NCBI GenBank assembly: GCA_002455255.1
Contig: DKKL01000048.1
Location: 43,975 to 74,525 of the forward strand
DNA from: Candidatus Tepidiaquacellales bacterium UBA6667
Lineage (GTDB): Bacteria; Bacteroidota; Ignavibacteria; Tepidaquicellales; Tepidaquicellaceae
Reading direction: 5' to 3'
DNA: 30,551 bases
The notes under the pieces are model-generated. The model was not told where the DNA came from and made no database searches. It saw only the letters and a program-made list of their open reading frames with translations. Position numbers and translations under genes: made by a program. Below, one piece after another: positions 1 through 7,470 of the stretch; positions within the stretch are counted from its first letter, which is position 1; each line of letters opens with the position of its first letter.

Positions 1-209
1 ATAAGAATTTCTTTAGCATTGTTTTCCCACAATTCATTTGAAAATACAACCGAATAAATTTTTTTTTCCAAAGCAGTATTCAATGCTTTGGAATTTTGGT
101 TATTCGTAATAAATAAAACTATTTCAGATTTTAAATAACCTGATTTAATTTTTTTAATGATTGAATTAAAATTTGATCCGTTTCCGGATGCAAGGATGCC
201 GATTCTCAA
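1..209 (-). CDS. purN: Phosphoribosylglycinamide formyltransferase, N-terminal part
   Basis: Partial gene: 69 codons are visible and the rest lies beyond base 1. It begins RIGILASGNGSNFNSII, which matches the PurN start, including the glycine-rich ASGNGSN loop that contacts the phosphoribosyl end of GAR. The family transfers a formyl group from 10-formyl-THF to GAR in de novo purine synthesis in the cytoplasm. The start must be the TTG at 209-207, because an in-frame TAA lies directly before it (212-210). No Shine-Dalgarno is visible. It follows the lysA-like gene by 63 bases on the same strand, with its own good Bacteroidota-type promoter in the gap, so it is probably an independent unit. 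The family call is firm for the visible part. Whether the gene is intact cannot be judged. Confidence 0.85.
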   Translation of the reverse strand, partial: MRIGILASGNGSNFNSIIKKIKSGYLKSEIVLFITNNQNSKALNTALEKKIYSVVFSNELWENNAKEIL

Positions 210-227
210 TTAATTGATGGGAATATA

Positions 228-258
228 CAAAAATACTTTATTAATGAATTTTTATCAA
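228..258 (-). promoter_or_regulatory. Bacteroidota-type -33/-7 promoter for purN
   Basis: Read on the minus strand, TTG (258-256) is followed by exactly 20 bases and then TATTTTTG (235-228), matching the TTG-N19-21-TAnnTTTG promoter of Bacteroidota. It lies in the lysA-purN gap, about 19 bases before the purN TTG start. The motif match is direct. Promoter activity is inferred. Confidence 0.6.
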
Positions 259-272
259 TGAAATAAAATTAA

Positions 273-1496
273 TTAATTAAGATATTTTTGTTCCGGTAAA
301 GGATGAGATAGAAACTGTAGCATAGATTCGGTATAACCATAAGCCCCGGCATTCAAAATCGCGAGAAAATCTCCAGGTTTAGATTCTTGTAAAGTGCAAT
401 TTTCGTCAAATTCATCAAGTGCCGTGCAAAGAGGACCGGCAATTTTATAACTTTCAGTTTTCGTCCTTTTTTCAATCAATGCAGTTAGGTTGATTATCGG
501 ATGTTTTTGATTTATAAGTGCAGGTCTGAGAAGATGATTAATTCCGCCTTCTGTTATAAGTATATTCTTGTTGTATGATTTTTTTGTATATAACACTTTT
601 GTTACATATATACCTGACATTCCTGATATGTATCTTCCGGGTTCAAAGATTAATTTAATATTTTTCAGAAAATTTTTATACTTCTTATCATTAATAATTT
701 TTTTTATCCCTGTACTAATGATTTTCAAATCTAACTCTTTTTCTTCTGATGAATAAGGAATTCCAAATCCACCACCTAAATCAATTATTGAAATATTCAG
801 AAAATATTTTTCACAAATATTTTTAATTAATTCAATTACATTTTTACTATTATTAATTATATTTTTATTGTTCAATATTTGAGAAGAATTAAAAATGTGA
901 AAACCGGATAATTTTATATTTTTCGTTTCATTTATAAATTTAATTATTCTGGGAATTTCTTTTATATCAACTCCAAATTTGCTTACACCTTTCCCCCCTA
1001 TAATTTTATTTTTTTCGTTAGAATCAAAATGTGGGTTAATTCTTAATAATATTTTTTGAATTTTATTTTCCTTAATACAAATTCCATTTATTTCTTCAAG
1101 TTCCTGAAAAGATTCCACATTTATCAAACTCACATTATTTTTAATAGCAAATATTAATTCTTTTTTATTTTTACCAGGTCCAGAAAACATTATTTCAGAT
1201 GCTTTAAAATCAGCAATTAGTGCATTTTTAATTTCTCCTAAAGAAGCAGTATCACAACCTGCATTCATTTTTGAAAGGGTTTTTAGTATATGTTTTGACG
1301 GATTACTTTTTTGAGCGTAATAAAATTTTACCTTTCCAGGGAATGATATTCGTAAATTCCTATATTGAAATTTAATAACTTCAGTTGAATACAAATAAAA
1401 TGGTTTATTATAATTTTCAATTATAAATCTATACGATTTATGAAGTTTGTTTATTTTAAAAAATAAATTTTTATCGAATGGATATACTTTTTTCAT
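273..1496 (-). CDS. lysA: PLP-dependent decarboxylase in the lysA (diaminopimelate decarboxylase) position, divergent subfamily
   Basis: A 407-residue fold-type III PLP decarboxylase: an alanine-racemase-like barrel with the PLP lysine near K63 (YYAQKSNPS), a glycine-rich phosphate loop (DLGGGFGIP), EPGRY, and a C-terminal beta domain. As last gene of the lysine operon, overlapping dapD by ATGA (1493-1496), it is expected to decarboxylate meso-DAP to lysine. Its signature motifs differ from canonical LysA. It has HIFNSSQ where LysA has HxGSQ, CTALD where LysA has CESGD, and a GAYGYTES...FLSHP ending. These resemble the subfamily that includes exosortase-associated decarboxylases and BtrK, an acyl-carrier-protein-linked glutamate decarboxylase. 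The acidic residue after the motif cysteine, which contacts the distal end of the substrate in LysA and ornithine decarboxylase, is a threonine here. The fold is certain. Substrate DAP is inferred from context. Confidence 0.75.
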   Translation of the reverse strand: MKKVYPFDKNLFFKINKLHKSYRFIIENYNKPFYLYSTEVIKFQYRNLRISFPGKVKFYYAQKSNPSKHILKTLSKMNAGCDTASLGEIKNALIADFKASEIMFSGPGKNKKELIFAIKNNVSLINVESFQELEEINGICIKENKIQKILLRINPHFDSNEKNKIIGGKGVSKFGVDIKEIPRIIKFINETKNIKLSGFHIFNSSQILNNKNIINNSKNVIELIKNICEKYFLNISIIDLGGGFGIPYSSEEKELDLKIISTGIKKIINDKKYKNFLKNIKLIFEPGRYISGMSGIYVTKVLYTKKSYNKNILITEGGINHLLRPALINQKHPIINLTALIEKRTKTESYKIAGPLCTALDEFDENCTLQESKPGDFLAILNAGAYGYTESMLQFLSHPLPEQKYLN

Positions 1497-2317
1497 CTTA
1501 ACAATTCTTCTAAATTGATTGAACTTCCTGTCTTTTCATCACGGTATTTAATAATAACCGGACAATAAATACTTATCCCGTTTTTCATTCCGCTTTTGGT
1601 TGATAATCTTCTGCTACCGGAAATAACTACAGCCCCTTCAGGAATTTCATTTGTGTTGTTGCTGTTTTTTTTAAGAAATTTTTCCGTTGTACTGTCATAA
1701 ATCGGAATTGAAGAATTCAAGATAACACCTGTTGCGATAACCGCATTTTTTCTGACAATTGTTCCTTCATAAATACCGCAATTACCGCCAATGAACACAT
1801 TATCTTCAATAATTACGGGTAATGCACCGACTGGTTCAAGAACTCCGCCAATCTGCGAGGCGGCTGATAGATGAACATTTTTTCCAATTTGAGCACAAGA
1901 CCCAACCAAAGAATGTGAGTCGAGCATACAACCTGAATCAACATAAGCCCCAATGTTAACATAAGTTGGAGGAATAATAACTGTGCCATCTGATACGTAA
2001 GACCCTCTTCTTATAGCAGAACCACCGGGGAGCATTCTGACACCGGTTTTCAAAGTCTTATTTTGCAAAGGATAAAATTCTTTATCCATAAAATTTGTAT
2101 ATCCACCTTTTACCATTTTTAACTTTCCATATTTAAATCCGAGCAAAATAGATTCTTTAACATAAAAATTAACAACCCATTCATTATTAATTTTTTCTGC
2201 TGACCTAATCTTTCCTTTTTCAAGTGCATCTAAAAACAGATTGAAATATTTTTTTATTTCCGCACGGTCGGATTTTCCATTTTTAATTTTTTCGAATAAT
2301 TTTTTTATCTTATTCAT
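1493..2317 (-). CDS. dapD: 2,3,4,5-tetrahydropyridine-2,6-dicarboxylate N-succinyltransferase
   Basis: Transfers succinyl from succinyl-CoA to tetrahydrodipicolinate, the step that commits this cell to the succinylase branch of DAP/lysine synthesis. The 274 residues equal the length of E. coli DapD. After a helical N-terminal domain (about 1-95) comes a left-handed beta-helix of hexapeptide repeats (about 95-210), with the family-typical stretches MLPGGSAIRRGSYV, YVNIGAYVDSG and GSCAQIGKNVHLSAA. The start codon overlaps the dapA stop by one base (TAATG), and its own stop overlaps the next start (ATGA), so translation is probably coupled. A DapD here, rather than an LL-DAP aminotransferase or DAP dehydrogenase, makes the neighbouring dapE and class III aminotransferase fit as the next two steps. 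Confidence 0.95.
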   Translation of the reverse strand: MNKIKKLFEKIKNGKSDRAEIKKYFNLFLDALEKGKIRSAEKINNEWVVNFYVKESILLGFKYGKLKMVKGGYTNFMDKEFYPLQNKTLKTGVRMLPGGSAIRRGSYVSDGTVIIPPTYVNIGAYVDSGCMLDSHSLVGSCAQIGKNVHLSAASQIGGVLEPVGALPVIIEDNVFIGGNCGIYEGTIVRKNAVIATGVILNSSIPIYDSTTEKFLKKNSNNTNEIPEGAVVISGSRRLSTKSGMKNGISIYCPVIIKYRDEKTGSSINLEELLR

Positions 2318-3201
2318 TAATAATTTATGTTTAATTCATTTAAAGTTTTTTTCATAACTTCCAATGTAATATCTTTGGAAGCAGTAAGAGGTAATCTTAA
2401 AACATTTTCTATATGTTTCAGATAATTTAATGCTGCTTTCACGGGGATTGGATTTGACTCTATAAAACAATTTTTGAAAAGTCCTGATAATTTATGATGC
2501 AATTTTTTTGCTTCAACAATATCTGAAATTATCATTTTATAAAACACAGACATCTCCTTTGGTGCAATATTTGAAGCAACGCTTATTACTCCAATTCCAC
2601 CTAAAGTACATATAGATAAAGTTTCATCATCATTACCGGAAATCACCGAGAAATTTTTCGGTGCATATTTAATAATCTGACTTATCTGAGATAAATCAGA
2701 AGATGCCTCTTTTATTGCTGTGATACTTTTAATTTCCGAAAGACGCAAAGTTGTCTCAGCTGTCATATTTATTGAAGTCCGTGAAGGGACATTGTATAAA
2801 ATGATTTGCTTATCAGTGTTTTCTGAAATAATTTTATAGTGTTGATATAAACCATCCTGTGTCGGTTTATTATAATATGGAGTTACAACTAAATATCCGG
2901 ATAACTTATATTTTTCAAATACTTTAATGTTTTCAATTACTTGCATTGTATTATTAGAACCTACTCCGGCAATAACAGGAACTTTACCGCTTGATTCTTC
3001 TAAAGTAATCTCAAGGATTTTTTCTTTTTCGGATTTTTCCAAACATGGTGTTTCTCCGGTAGTTCCCAGCGGTACCAGGTAATTAACTTCATTTTGGATT
3101 TGACGTTTTACTAATTTTCTAAAAGCTGACTCATCCAGAGAGAAATCACTTTTAAATGGGGTTATCAATGCTGTGCCCACACCCGATAAATTATTTTTCA
3201 T
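2317..3201 (-). CDS. dapA: 4-hydroxy-tetrahydrodipicolinate synthase
   Basis: Condenses aspartate semialdehyde with pyruvate, the first reaction specific to lysine. The 294-residue TIM barrel shows the standard motifs: GTTGE near residues 47-50, the YNVPSRT segment with catalytic Tyr near 136 and Arg near 141, and the Schiff-base lysine near 164 (ITAIKEASSD). SGNDDE, near residue 190, is also typical. Its first codons overlap the end of dapB by 11 bases, and its stop shares one base with the dapD start. All expected catalytic residues are present, so the assignment is firm. Feedback inhibition by lysine is common in the family but cannot be read from the sequence. Confidence 0.96.
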   Translation of the reverse strand: MKNNLSGVGTALITPFKSDFSLDESAFRKLVKRQIQNEVNYLVPLGTTGETPCLEKSEKEKILEITLEESSGKVPVIAGVGSNNTMQVIENIKVFEKYKLSGYLVVTPYYNKPTQDGLYQHYKIISENTDKQIILYNVPSRTSINMTAETTLRLSEIKSITAIKEASSDLSQISQIIKYAPKNFSVISGNDDETLSICTLGGIGVISVASNIAPKEMSVFYKMIISDIVEAKKLHHKLSGLFKNCFIESNPIPVKAALNYLKHIENVLRLPLTASKDITLEVMKKTLNELNINY

Positions 3202-3874
3202 AATTTAAAATTTTATTTTTTATTAATTCTCTGAATTCAATAATTCCGTTTACTTCTGAAATCCAATTTACTGCCATCAATGCACCAATAGCAAATCCAT
3301 CCCGTGAATATGCCTGATGTTCAAGTTTTACAGAATCGGTTTCACTCGTAAAATCTATTTCATGAATACCTTTTGTTTTTCCACTTCTTATTGATGAAAT
3401 ATCATCAACTTTCTTATTATGTGAAATTATTTCCTGCAAAGAAATTGCAGTTCCCGATGGTCTGTCTTTTTTTTCGGAATGATGTTTCTCAGATATAGAA
3501 ACTGAATACTCAGGAAATTTCGCAAAACATTTTGATGCATAATCTGAAAGTAAAAATAAAATATTTACTCCAATTGAAAAATTACTCCCATAAATTACAT
3601 TATTGCCATTTTTTACAAAGTATTTAAATATTTCATTTTTAGAATTTTCCCAACCTGTTGTGCCAATAATAATATACTTAAAATTTTTGGAAATCATTTT
3701 ATAGTTTTGAATAAATGCCTTTGGAGTTGTGAAATCAATACATAAGTCAGTTTCATTTTCAACGATTGAGTCTGAGTTTCTTATAATATTATTCACTAAT
3801 ACATTATGGTTATTGCTTAATCTTTCAATCGTTTTCCCCATTTTTCCGTAACCAATAAGAGATATTTTTTTCAT
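3191..3874 (-). CDS. dapB: 4-hydroxy-tetrahydrodipicolinate reductase
   Basis: Reduces the DapA product to tetrahydrodipicolinate with NAD(P)H. At 227 residues it is shorter than E. coli DapB (273) and close to the compact forms found in Thermotoga and many Bacteroidota. The N-terminal Rossmann motif IGYGKMG (residues 7-13) binds the cofactor. The signature SEKHHSEKKDRPSGTA (about 128-142) carries the catalytic histidine pair and lysine, and the GTTGW loop lies near residue 71. Its start overlaps the lysC stop by ATGA (3871-3874), and its end overlaps dapA. The order lysC-dapB-dapA follows the pathway except that B precedes A. Confidence 0.94.
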   Translation of the reverse strand: MKKISLIGYGKMGKTIERLSNNHNVLVNNIIRNSDSIVENETDLCIDFTTPKAFIQNYKMISKNFKYIIIGTTGWENSKNEIFKYFVKNGNNVIYGSNFSIGVNILFLLSDYASKCFAKFPEYSVSISEKHHSEKKDRPSGTAISLQEIISHNKKVDDISSIRSGKTKGIHEIDFTSETDSVKLEHQAYSRDGFAIGALMAVNWISEVNGIIEFRELIKNKILNYEK

Positions 3875-5223
3875 TTAAAAAACTCCTTATGTAAATTTTT
3901 TATAACAACTTCTAAATCATTATTTTCTACTACAAAAGAAATATTAATAAGTGAAGCACCTTGAGAAATCATAGATATTTTGAAATCACCGATTACTTTG
4001 AATATACGTTTTTCAATGCCTTTCAGAAATTTCAAATTATTTCCTACAATACATACTAAAGCTTTATTTTCTTCCAGTTTAACTTCTGCAAATTCAGAAA
4101 TCTCTTTCATTATTTGTGAAATATTATTTGAATTCTCTAAAGTCAAAGAGACATTTACTTCCGAAGTTGTTATCAAATCTACAGAAGTTTTATATTTATC
4201 AAATATTTCAAATATTTTTTTAAGGAATCCGTGTGCAAATAACATTTTAGTAGAATAAATATTTAATATTTTAATATTTCTTTTAGATGTTATTGATTTT
4301 ACTGCGAAGTTTGAATTTTTTATTTTTCCTTTTATTATAGTACCTGTTTTCTCAGGTTTATGTGAATTTAATATTCTTACCGGTATGTTATTTTTAATAG
4401 CCGGTTCAATAGTAGATGGATGTAATACTTTCGCACCGAAAAATGCAAGTTCAGCTGCTTCTTTAAATGAGATTTCATTTAGTATTTTTGGAGATTTTAC
4501 TATTCTCGGGTCTGCTGTCAATATTCCATCAACATCAGTCCATATTTCAATTTCTTTCGCTTTGATTGATGCACCTATAATCGATGCAGTGTAATCAGAG
4601 CCACCTCTGCTAAAAGTAGTTATATTCATATCCGATGAAATACCTATAAACCCTTGAGTTATCACAACATCGTTTTTCCTCAATTCCGGAATAATTGTTT
4701 TCTTCAATCTCTTTTTAATTTCTGTAAAATCGGGTTCAGCATTAATGTAACTACTATCAGTAACCATATAATCAACAGCATTTATCAAAACCGAATTTAA
4801 TCCTTTTTCTATTAGATAATAATTTAAAATATTGGTGGAGATTAATTCTCCATAAGATGAGATTTTTGCTAAAGTTCTGTCTGATAATTCCTTTAAGAGA
4901 TAAATTCCTTTGGTTAAATCTGATAATTCTGAAATTTGCTCAAACAATTTTTTTTCAGCTCTTAATTTTATTTTTTCAGATTTGATTAATGAATATATAA
5001 TTGTTAAGTGACGGTTTTTAATTTCAAAAATTGATTTAACAACTTTCTCAAAATTCCCTTTCATAGCATCATTTCCGATGCTTATAAGTTTATCTGTGGT
5101 TCCCGCTGTCGCAGATGAAACTACTATTGGTTTATTGTTAAGTCTTGATTTAATAATTCCTAAAACTCTTTTGATAGATAATGCATCTTTTACGGACGTG
5201 CCTCCAAATTTTATAACTATCAT
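3871..5223 (-). CDS. lysC: Aspartate kinase, monofunctional LysC type
   Basis: Phosphorylates aspartate to start the aspartate-family pathway. It has 450 residues, about the length of E. coli LysC (449), with no homoserine dehydrogenase domain. The amino-acid kinase domain (about 1-290) opens with KFGGTSV (5-11) and includes FSRGGSDYTA and EIWTDVDGILTADPR near the nucleotide and aspartate sites. The C-terminal part (about 300-450) looks like a tandem ACT regulatory region, so allosteric control by lysine or threonine is likely. The effector cannot be told from sequence. ATGA overlaps on both sides (asd before, dapB after) point to translational coupling. Its place inside the dap operon suggests the lysine-dedicated isoenzyme. 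Confidence 0.95.
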   Translation of the reverse strand: MIVIKFGGTSVKDALSIKRVLGIIKSRLNNKPIVVSSATAGTTDKLISIGNDAMKGNFEKVVKSIFEIKNRHLTIIYSLIKSEKIKLRAEKKLFEQISELSDLTKGIYLLKELSDRTLAKISSYGELISTNILNYYLIEKGLNSVLINAVDYMVTDSSYINAEPDFTEIKKRLKKTIIPELRKNDVVITQGFIGISSDMNITTFSRGGSDYTASIIGASIKAKEIEIWTDVDGILTADPRIVKSPKILNEISFKEAAELAFFGAKVLHPSTIEPAIKNNIPVRILNSHKPEKTGTIIKGKIKNSNFAVKSITSKRNIKILNIYSTKMLFAHGFLKKIFEIFDKYKTSVDLITTSEVNVSLTLENSNNISQIMKEISEFAEVKLEENKALVCIVGNNLKFLKGIEKRIFKVIGDFKISMISQGASLINISFVVENNDLEVVIKNLHKEFFK

Positions 5224-6257
5224 TTATTAAAAAATCCTTTCCCAATTAGGTATTCAGCATTGAGAATTGCCAATCCTGCTGCACCTCTTATGGTGTTATG
5301 ACCTAAAGCAGTAAATTTAAAATCCAATACATTGCAGTTTCTTATATTTCCGACAGAAACTGACATTCCATTTCCAAGATTTACATCAAGCGAAGGTTGT
5401 GGTCTTCCGGGATTATCGAAATAATACAATAATTTTTTCGGTGAAGTATATTTATTATTACTTTTGAATTTGTGAATCTGATTTATTAATTTATCAACTG
5501 TTGTTTTATTTTTTAGTTTAATTGAAACGGAAAGAGTATGTCCGTCTTTTACAGGAACTCTGTTGCACAAAGCAGATATTTTTATTTTTGCAAATTCAAT
5601 TTTGTTATTTTTAATTTTTCCAAATATTTTTAACGGTTCTGACTGAATTTTTTCCTCTTCATCTTTTATAAACGGAATTATGTTTCCAAGAATGTCCAAA
5701 GATGGCACACCGGGATATCCTGCACCGGAGATTGCCTGCATTGTTGTAACAATCACTTTTTCAATTTCATTGTTTTTTATAAAAGGTAACAAACTTAAAC
5801 ATAAAACTACAGTAGAACAATTCGGATTTGTAACAATAAACCCGCCAGATTTTCTCCTCGTTATTTGACTCTTTAACAATGACAAATGTGTAATATTTAT
5901 TTCCGGTATGAGGAGTGGAACATCATTATCCATTCTGTGATTTTTAGAATTACTTATAACAATATAACCGGCATTGGCAAATTCATCTTCAATATCTCCC
6001 GCAACTGCAGAGTCAAGCCCGGAAAATACCAATTTACAATCAAGGTTTGGTTTGCAGTTTTTTATGATTTTATTTTTAAGTTTTTCAGGAATCGGATTTG
6101 ATTCAGTCCAATTAACGGCATCACTGAATTTTTTACCTGATGATTTGTTTGAAGCTGCAAGTTCAGTAATTTCAAATAAGGGATTATTCTGAAGTAAAGT
6201 TATAAACTTTTGTCCGACTGCACCGGTGCAACCGAGTATTCCTGTTTTAATTTTCAT
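5220..6257 (-). CDS. asd: Aspartate-semialdehyde dehydrogenase
   Basis: Converts aspartyl-4-phosphate to aspartate semialdehyde with NADPH. The 345 residues begin with the dinucleotide motif GILGCTGAVGQ (6-16). The catalytic cysteine is near 147 (TNPNCSTVV) and the catalytic histidine near 240 (VKDGHTL). The segment SGAGYPGVPSLDILGNIIPFI (about 177-197) is characteristic of the archaeal/fungal-like branch of the family, not the classic E. coli branch. The ATG (6257-6255) follows a 155-base gap after dapE that holds a possible promoter and a lysine-rich leader ORF. Its stop overlaps lysC by four bases. It is first in the tightly packed part of the lysine operon. Confidence 0.95.
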   Translation of the reverse strand: MKIKTGILGCTGAVGQKFITLLQNNPLFEITELAASNKSSGKKFSDAVNWTESNPIPEKLKNKIIKNCKPNLDCKLVFSGLDSAVAGDIEDEFANAGYIVISNSKNHRMDNDVPLLIPEINITHLSLLKSQITRRKSGGFIVTNPNCSTVVLCLSLLPFIKNNEIEKVIVTTMQAISGAGYPGVPSLDILGNIIPFIKDEEEKIQSEPLKIFGKIKNNKIEFAKIKISALCNRVPVKDGHTLSVSIKLKNKTTVDKLINQIHKFKSNNKYTSPKKLLYYFDNPGRPQPSLDVNLGNGMSVSVGNIRNCNVLDFKFTALGHNTIRGAAGLAILNAEYLIGKGFFNK

Positions 6258-6310
6258 TTAAAATTTTAAATTGATTGAAACGAATAAATGGGCAATATGT
6301 TTGATATGAT

Positions 6311-6325
6311 GCAGGTTAGCCCTGC
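6311..6325 (-). promoter_or_regulatory. Small hairpin overlapping the leader ORF stop
   Basis: On the minus strand GCAGG and CCTGC flank a five-base loop GCTAA that contains the stop of the 19-codon leader ORF. A downstream GCCC (6289-6286) can instead pair with the GGGC that covers the 3' side of the first arm and the start of the loop, giving two mutually exclusive pairings. No run of U follows, so this is not an ordinary terminator. It may be a translational switch or have no function. Confidence 0.3.
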
Positions 6326-6375
6326 TTCTTTGAGGTGTGCTTTTTGATTTTCGATATCAATTCTAAATCAATCAT
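6316..6375 (-). CDS. Candidate lysine-rich leader peptide of the lysine operon
   Basis: In the dapE-asd gap a short ORF reads MIDLELISKIKKHTSKKQG and then TAA. Five of its 19 residues are lysine, all within the nine residues K9-K17 (KIKKHTSKK). The TAA (6318-6316) lies in the loop of a small hairpin (6311-6325). It sits 58 bases before the asd start on the same strand. By analogy with amino-acid-rich leader peptides (his, trp, leu, thr), stalling on lysine codons could control the downstream genes. That role is inference. Caveats: lysine is common in this AT-rich genome, no Shine-Dalgarno is seen, no U-tract terminator follows, and the nearby promoter box would place the transcript start almost on the ATG unless transcription reads through from dapE. 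Confidence 0.4.
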   Translation of the reverse strand: MIDLELISKIKKHTSKKQG

Positions 6376-6378
6376 TTA

Positions 6379-6386
6379 CAAAAATA
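6379..6386 (-). promoter_or_regulatory. Possible -7 promoter box upstream of asd
   Basis: The minus strand reads TATTTTTG, an exact TAnnTTTG match, 122 bases before the asd ATG and 27 bases past the dapE stop. The -33 position holds only a run of T, not TTG, so it is weaker than the purN promoter. Used as such, it would start transcription close to the leader ORF's ATG. Confidence 0.4.
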
Positions 6387-6412
6387 CTAAATTAATATAT
6401 CAGATAAAATAA

Positions 6413-7396
6413 CTAACTTAATTTTTTGTATATAGTATATACATCATCAACTGCTCTGTATAAATCAGAAATAATAATATGTTCGTTTTCAGTATGAGCC
6501 GTAAATATACTTCCCGGTCCATACAATATTTTATTTTTTATATTTGAAAATGCCGGAGCATCTGTCCCGTATGAGACTGTCATAGTTTCAAATCCATCAA
6601 CAGTTAAAAATTTCATAGGTTCATCTTCGTATAATTTTTTATATTTAACTAAATCACTATTAAAATCTTTCATTAAATTTTCAATCTTTTTATGAGTTAA
6701 AAAAGTTGATCTGAAAAAAATGTTAAAACTAAGTTTGTCAGATAAAACATTATGTGCATTGTCCGATTTTAACTTACCGATATTGAATGTTGTTTTTCCC
6801 AATTCAGTATCAACATCAAAATTTAAATTGTTTAAATAATTATAAAATTCATTAAACACAGAAATAGTACTAATCCCTAAATCAGGATAACCTGAATGAC
6901 AACTTTTCCCTTCGATTTCAATTCTGTAACAAATGTTTCCCTTTGAAGCAGAAACTAATTTATTTTCTGTTGGTTCACCTATAAAAATTAAGTCACAATC
7001 TTTTATAAGTTTATTCGCAGCAATTGCTCCCCACGATCCGTCTTCTTCTCCGCTCACCATAAGCATACCAATATTATCTTCACCTTCTGATATTAGTCTT
7101 TGGAATAAAGCAAATAAATATGCAATTTGCCCTTTTGCATCACACGAACCTCTTCCTTTAATTATATCAGCGGAGATTTCCGGTGGAATATAAGGTGGGA
7201 CTGTATCTAAATGTGAACAAAAAATAGTTTTTGGAATTCCTTTTTTATAAAATAGATTTTTTCTTCCATTTGAAGTATTCTGAATTTCGATTTCGCATCC
7301 GTTTATTTTATATTTTTCAAAAATAAATTTTGCGAGTTCATTTTCTTTTCCTGAAGTTGAATCAAACAGCAATATATCTTCTAAAAACTTTAGCAT
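6413..7396 (-). CDS. dapE: M20-family deacylase, probable succinyl-diaminopimelate desuccinylase
   Basis: A 327-residue zinc peptidase of the ArgE/DapE group. All metal and catalytic positions are visible: H62 and D64 (SHLDTVPP), D86 (GRGSCDAKG), the catalytic glutamate pair near 117-118 (SGEED), E141 (GEPTE) and the last histidine near 301 (FTAHTENEH). A dimerisation/lid insert spans roughly 150-260. It would remove succinate from N-succinyl-LL-DAP. The alternative is acyl-ornithine or acyl-citrulline deacylase, since M20 enzymes are hard to tell apart. The dap operon downstream and dapD favour DapE. It is shorter than E. coli DapE (375). It diverges from the aminotransferase gene across a 74-base gap and precedes asd by 155 bases on the same strand. 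Confidence 0.85.
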   Translation of the reverse strand: MLKFLEDILLFDSTSGKENELAKFIFEKYKINGCEIEIQNTSNGRKNLFYKKGIPKTIFCSHLDTVPPYIPPEISADIIKGRGSCDAKGQIAYLFALFQRLISEGEDNIGMLMVSGEEDGSWGAIAANKLIKDCDLIFIGEPTENKLVSASKGNICYRIEIEGKSCHSGYPDLGISTISVFNEFYNYLNNLNFDVDTELGKTTFNIGKLKSDNAHNVLSDKLSFNIFFRSTFLTHKKIENLMKDFNSDLVKYKKLYEDEPMKFLTVDGFETMTVSYGTDAPAFSNIKNKILYGPGSIFTAHTENEHIIISDLYRAVDDVYTIYKKLS

Positions 7397-7470
7397 ATTT
7401 TAAATTATAATTTTTTTAAATTAATTAAACTGCATTACAGATTATATAAAAATTATTTATTTTGATTGAG

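Noticed and set aside
3980..4594. Two plus-strand ORFs opposite lysC (92 and 69 residues)
   Set aside because: Both mirror the well-supported lysC frame, with no domain, promoter or ribosome-binding site. They are shadow ORFs.
6258..6412. Lysine (L-box) riboswitch in front of asd
   Set aside because: The 155-base gap is shorter than the about 170-180-base L-box aptamer plus platform, and I do not see its conserved multi-helix pattern. It holds only one small hairpin and the leader ORF.
7462..7470. TTG at 7462 as the aminotransferase start
   Set aside because: An ATG nine bases later gives a normal family N-terminus; neither has a clear Shine-Dalgarno, so the ATG is preferred.
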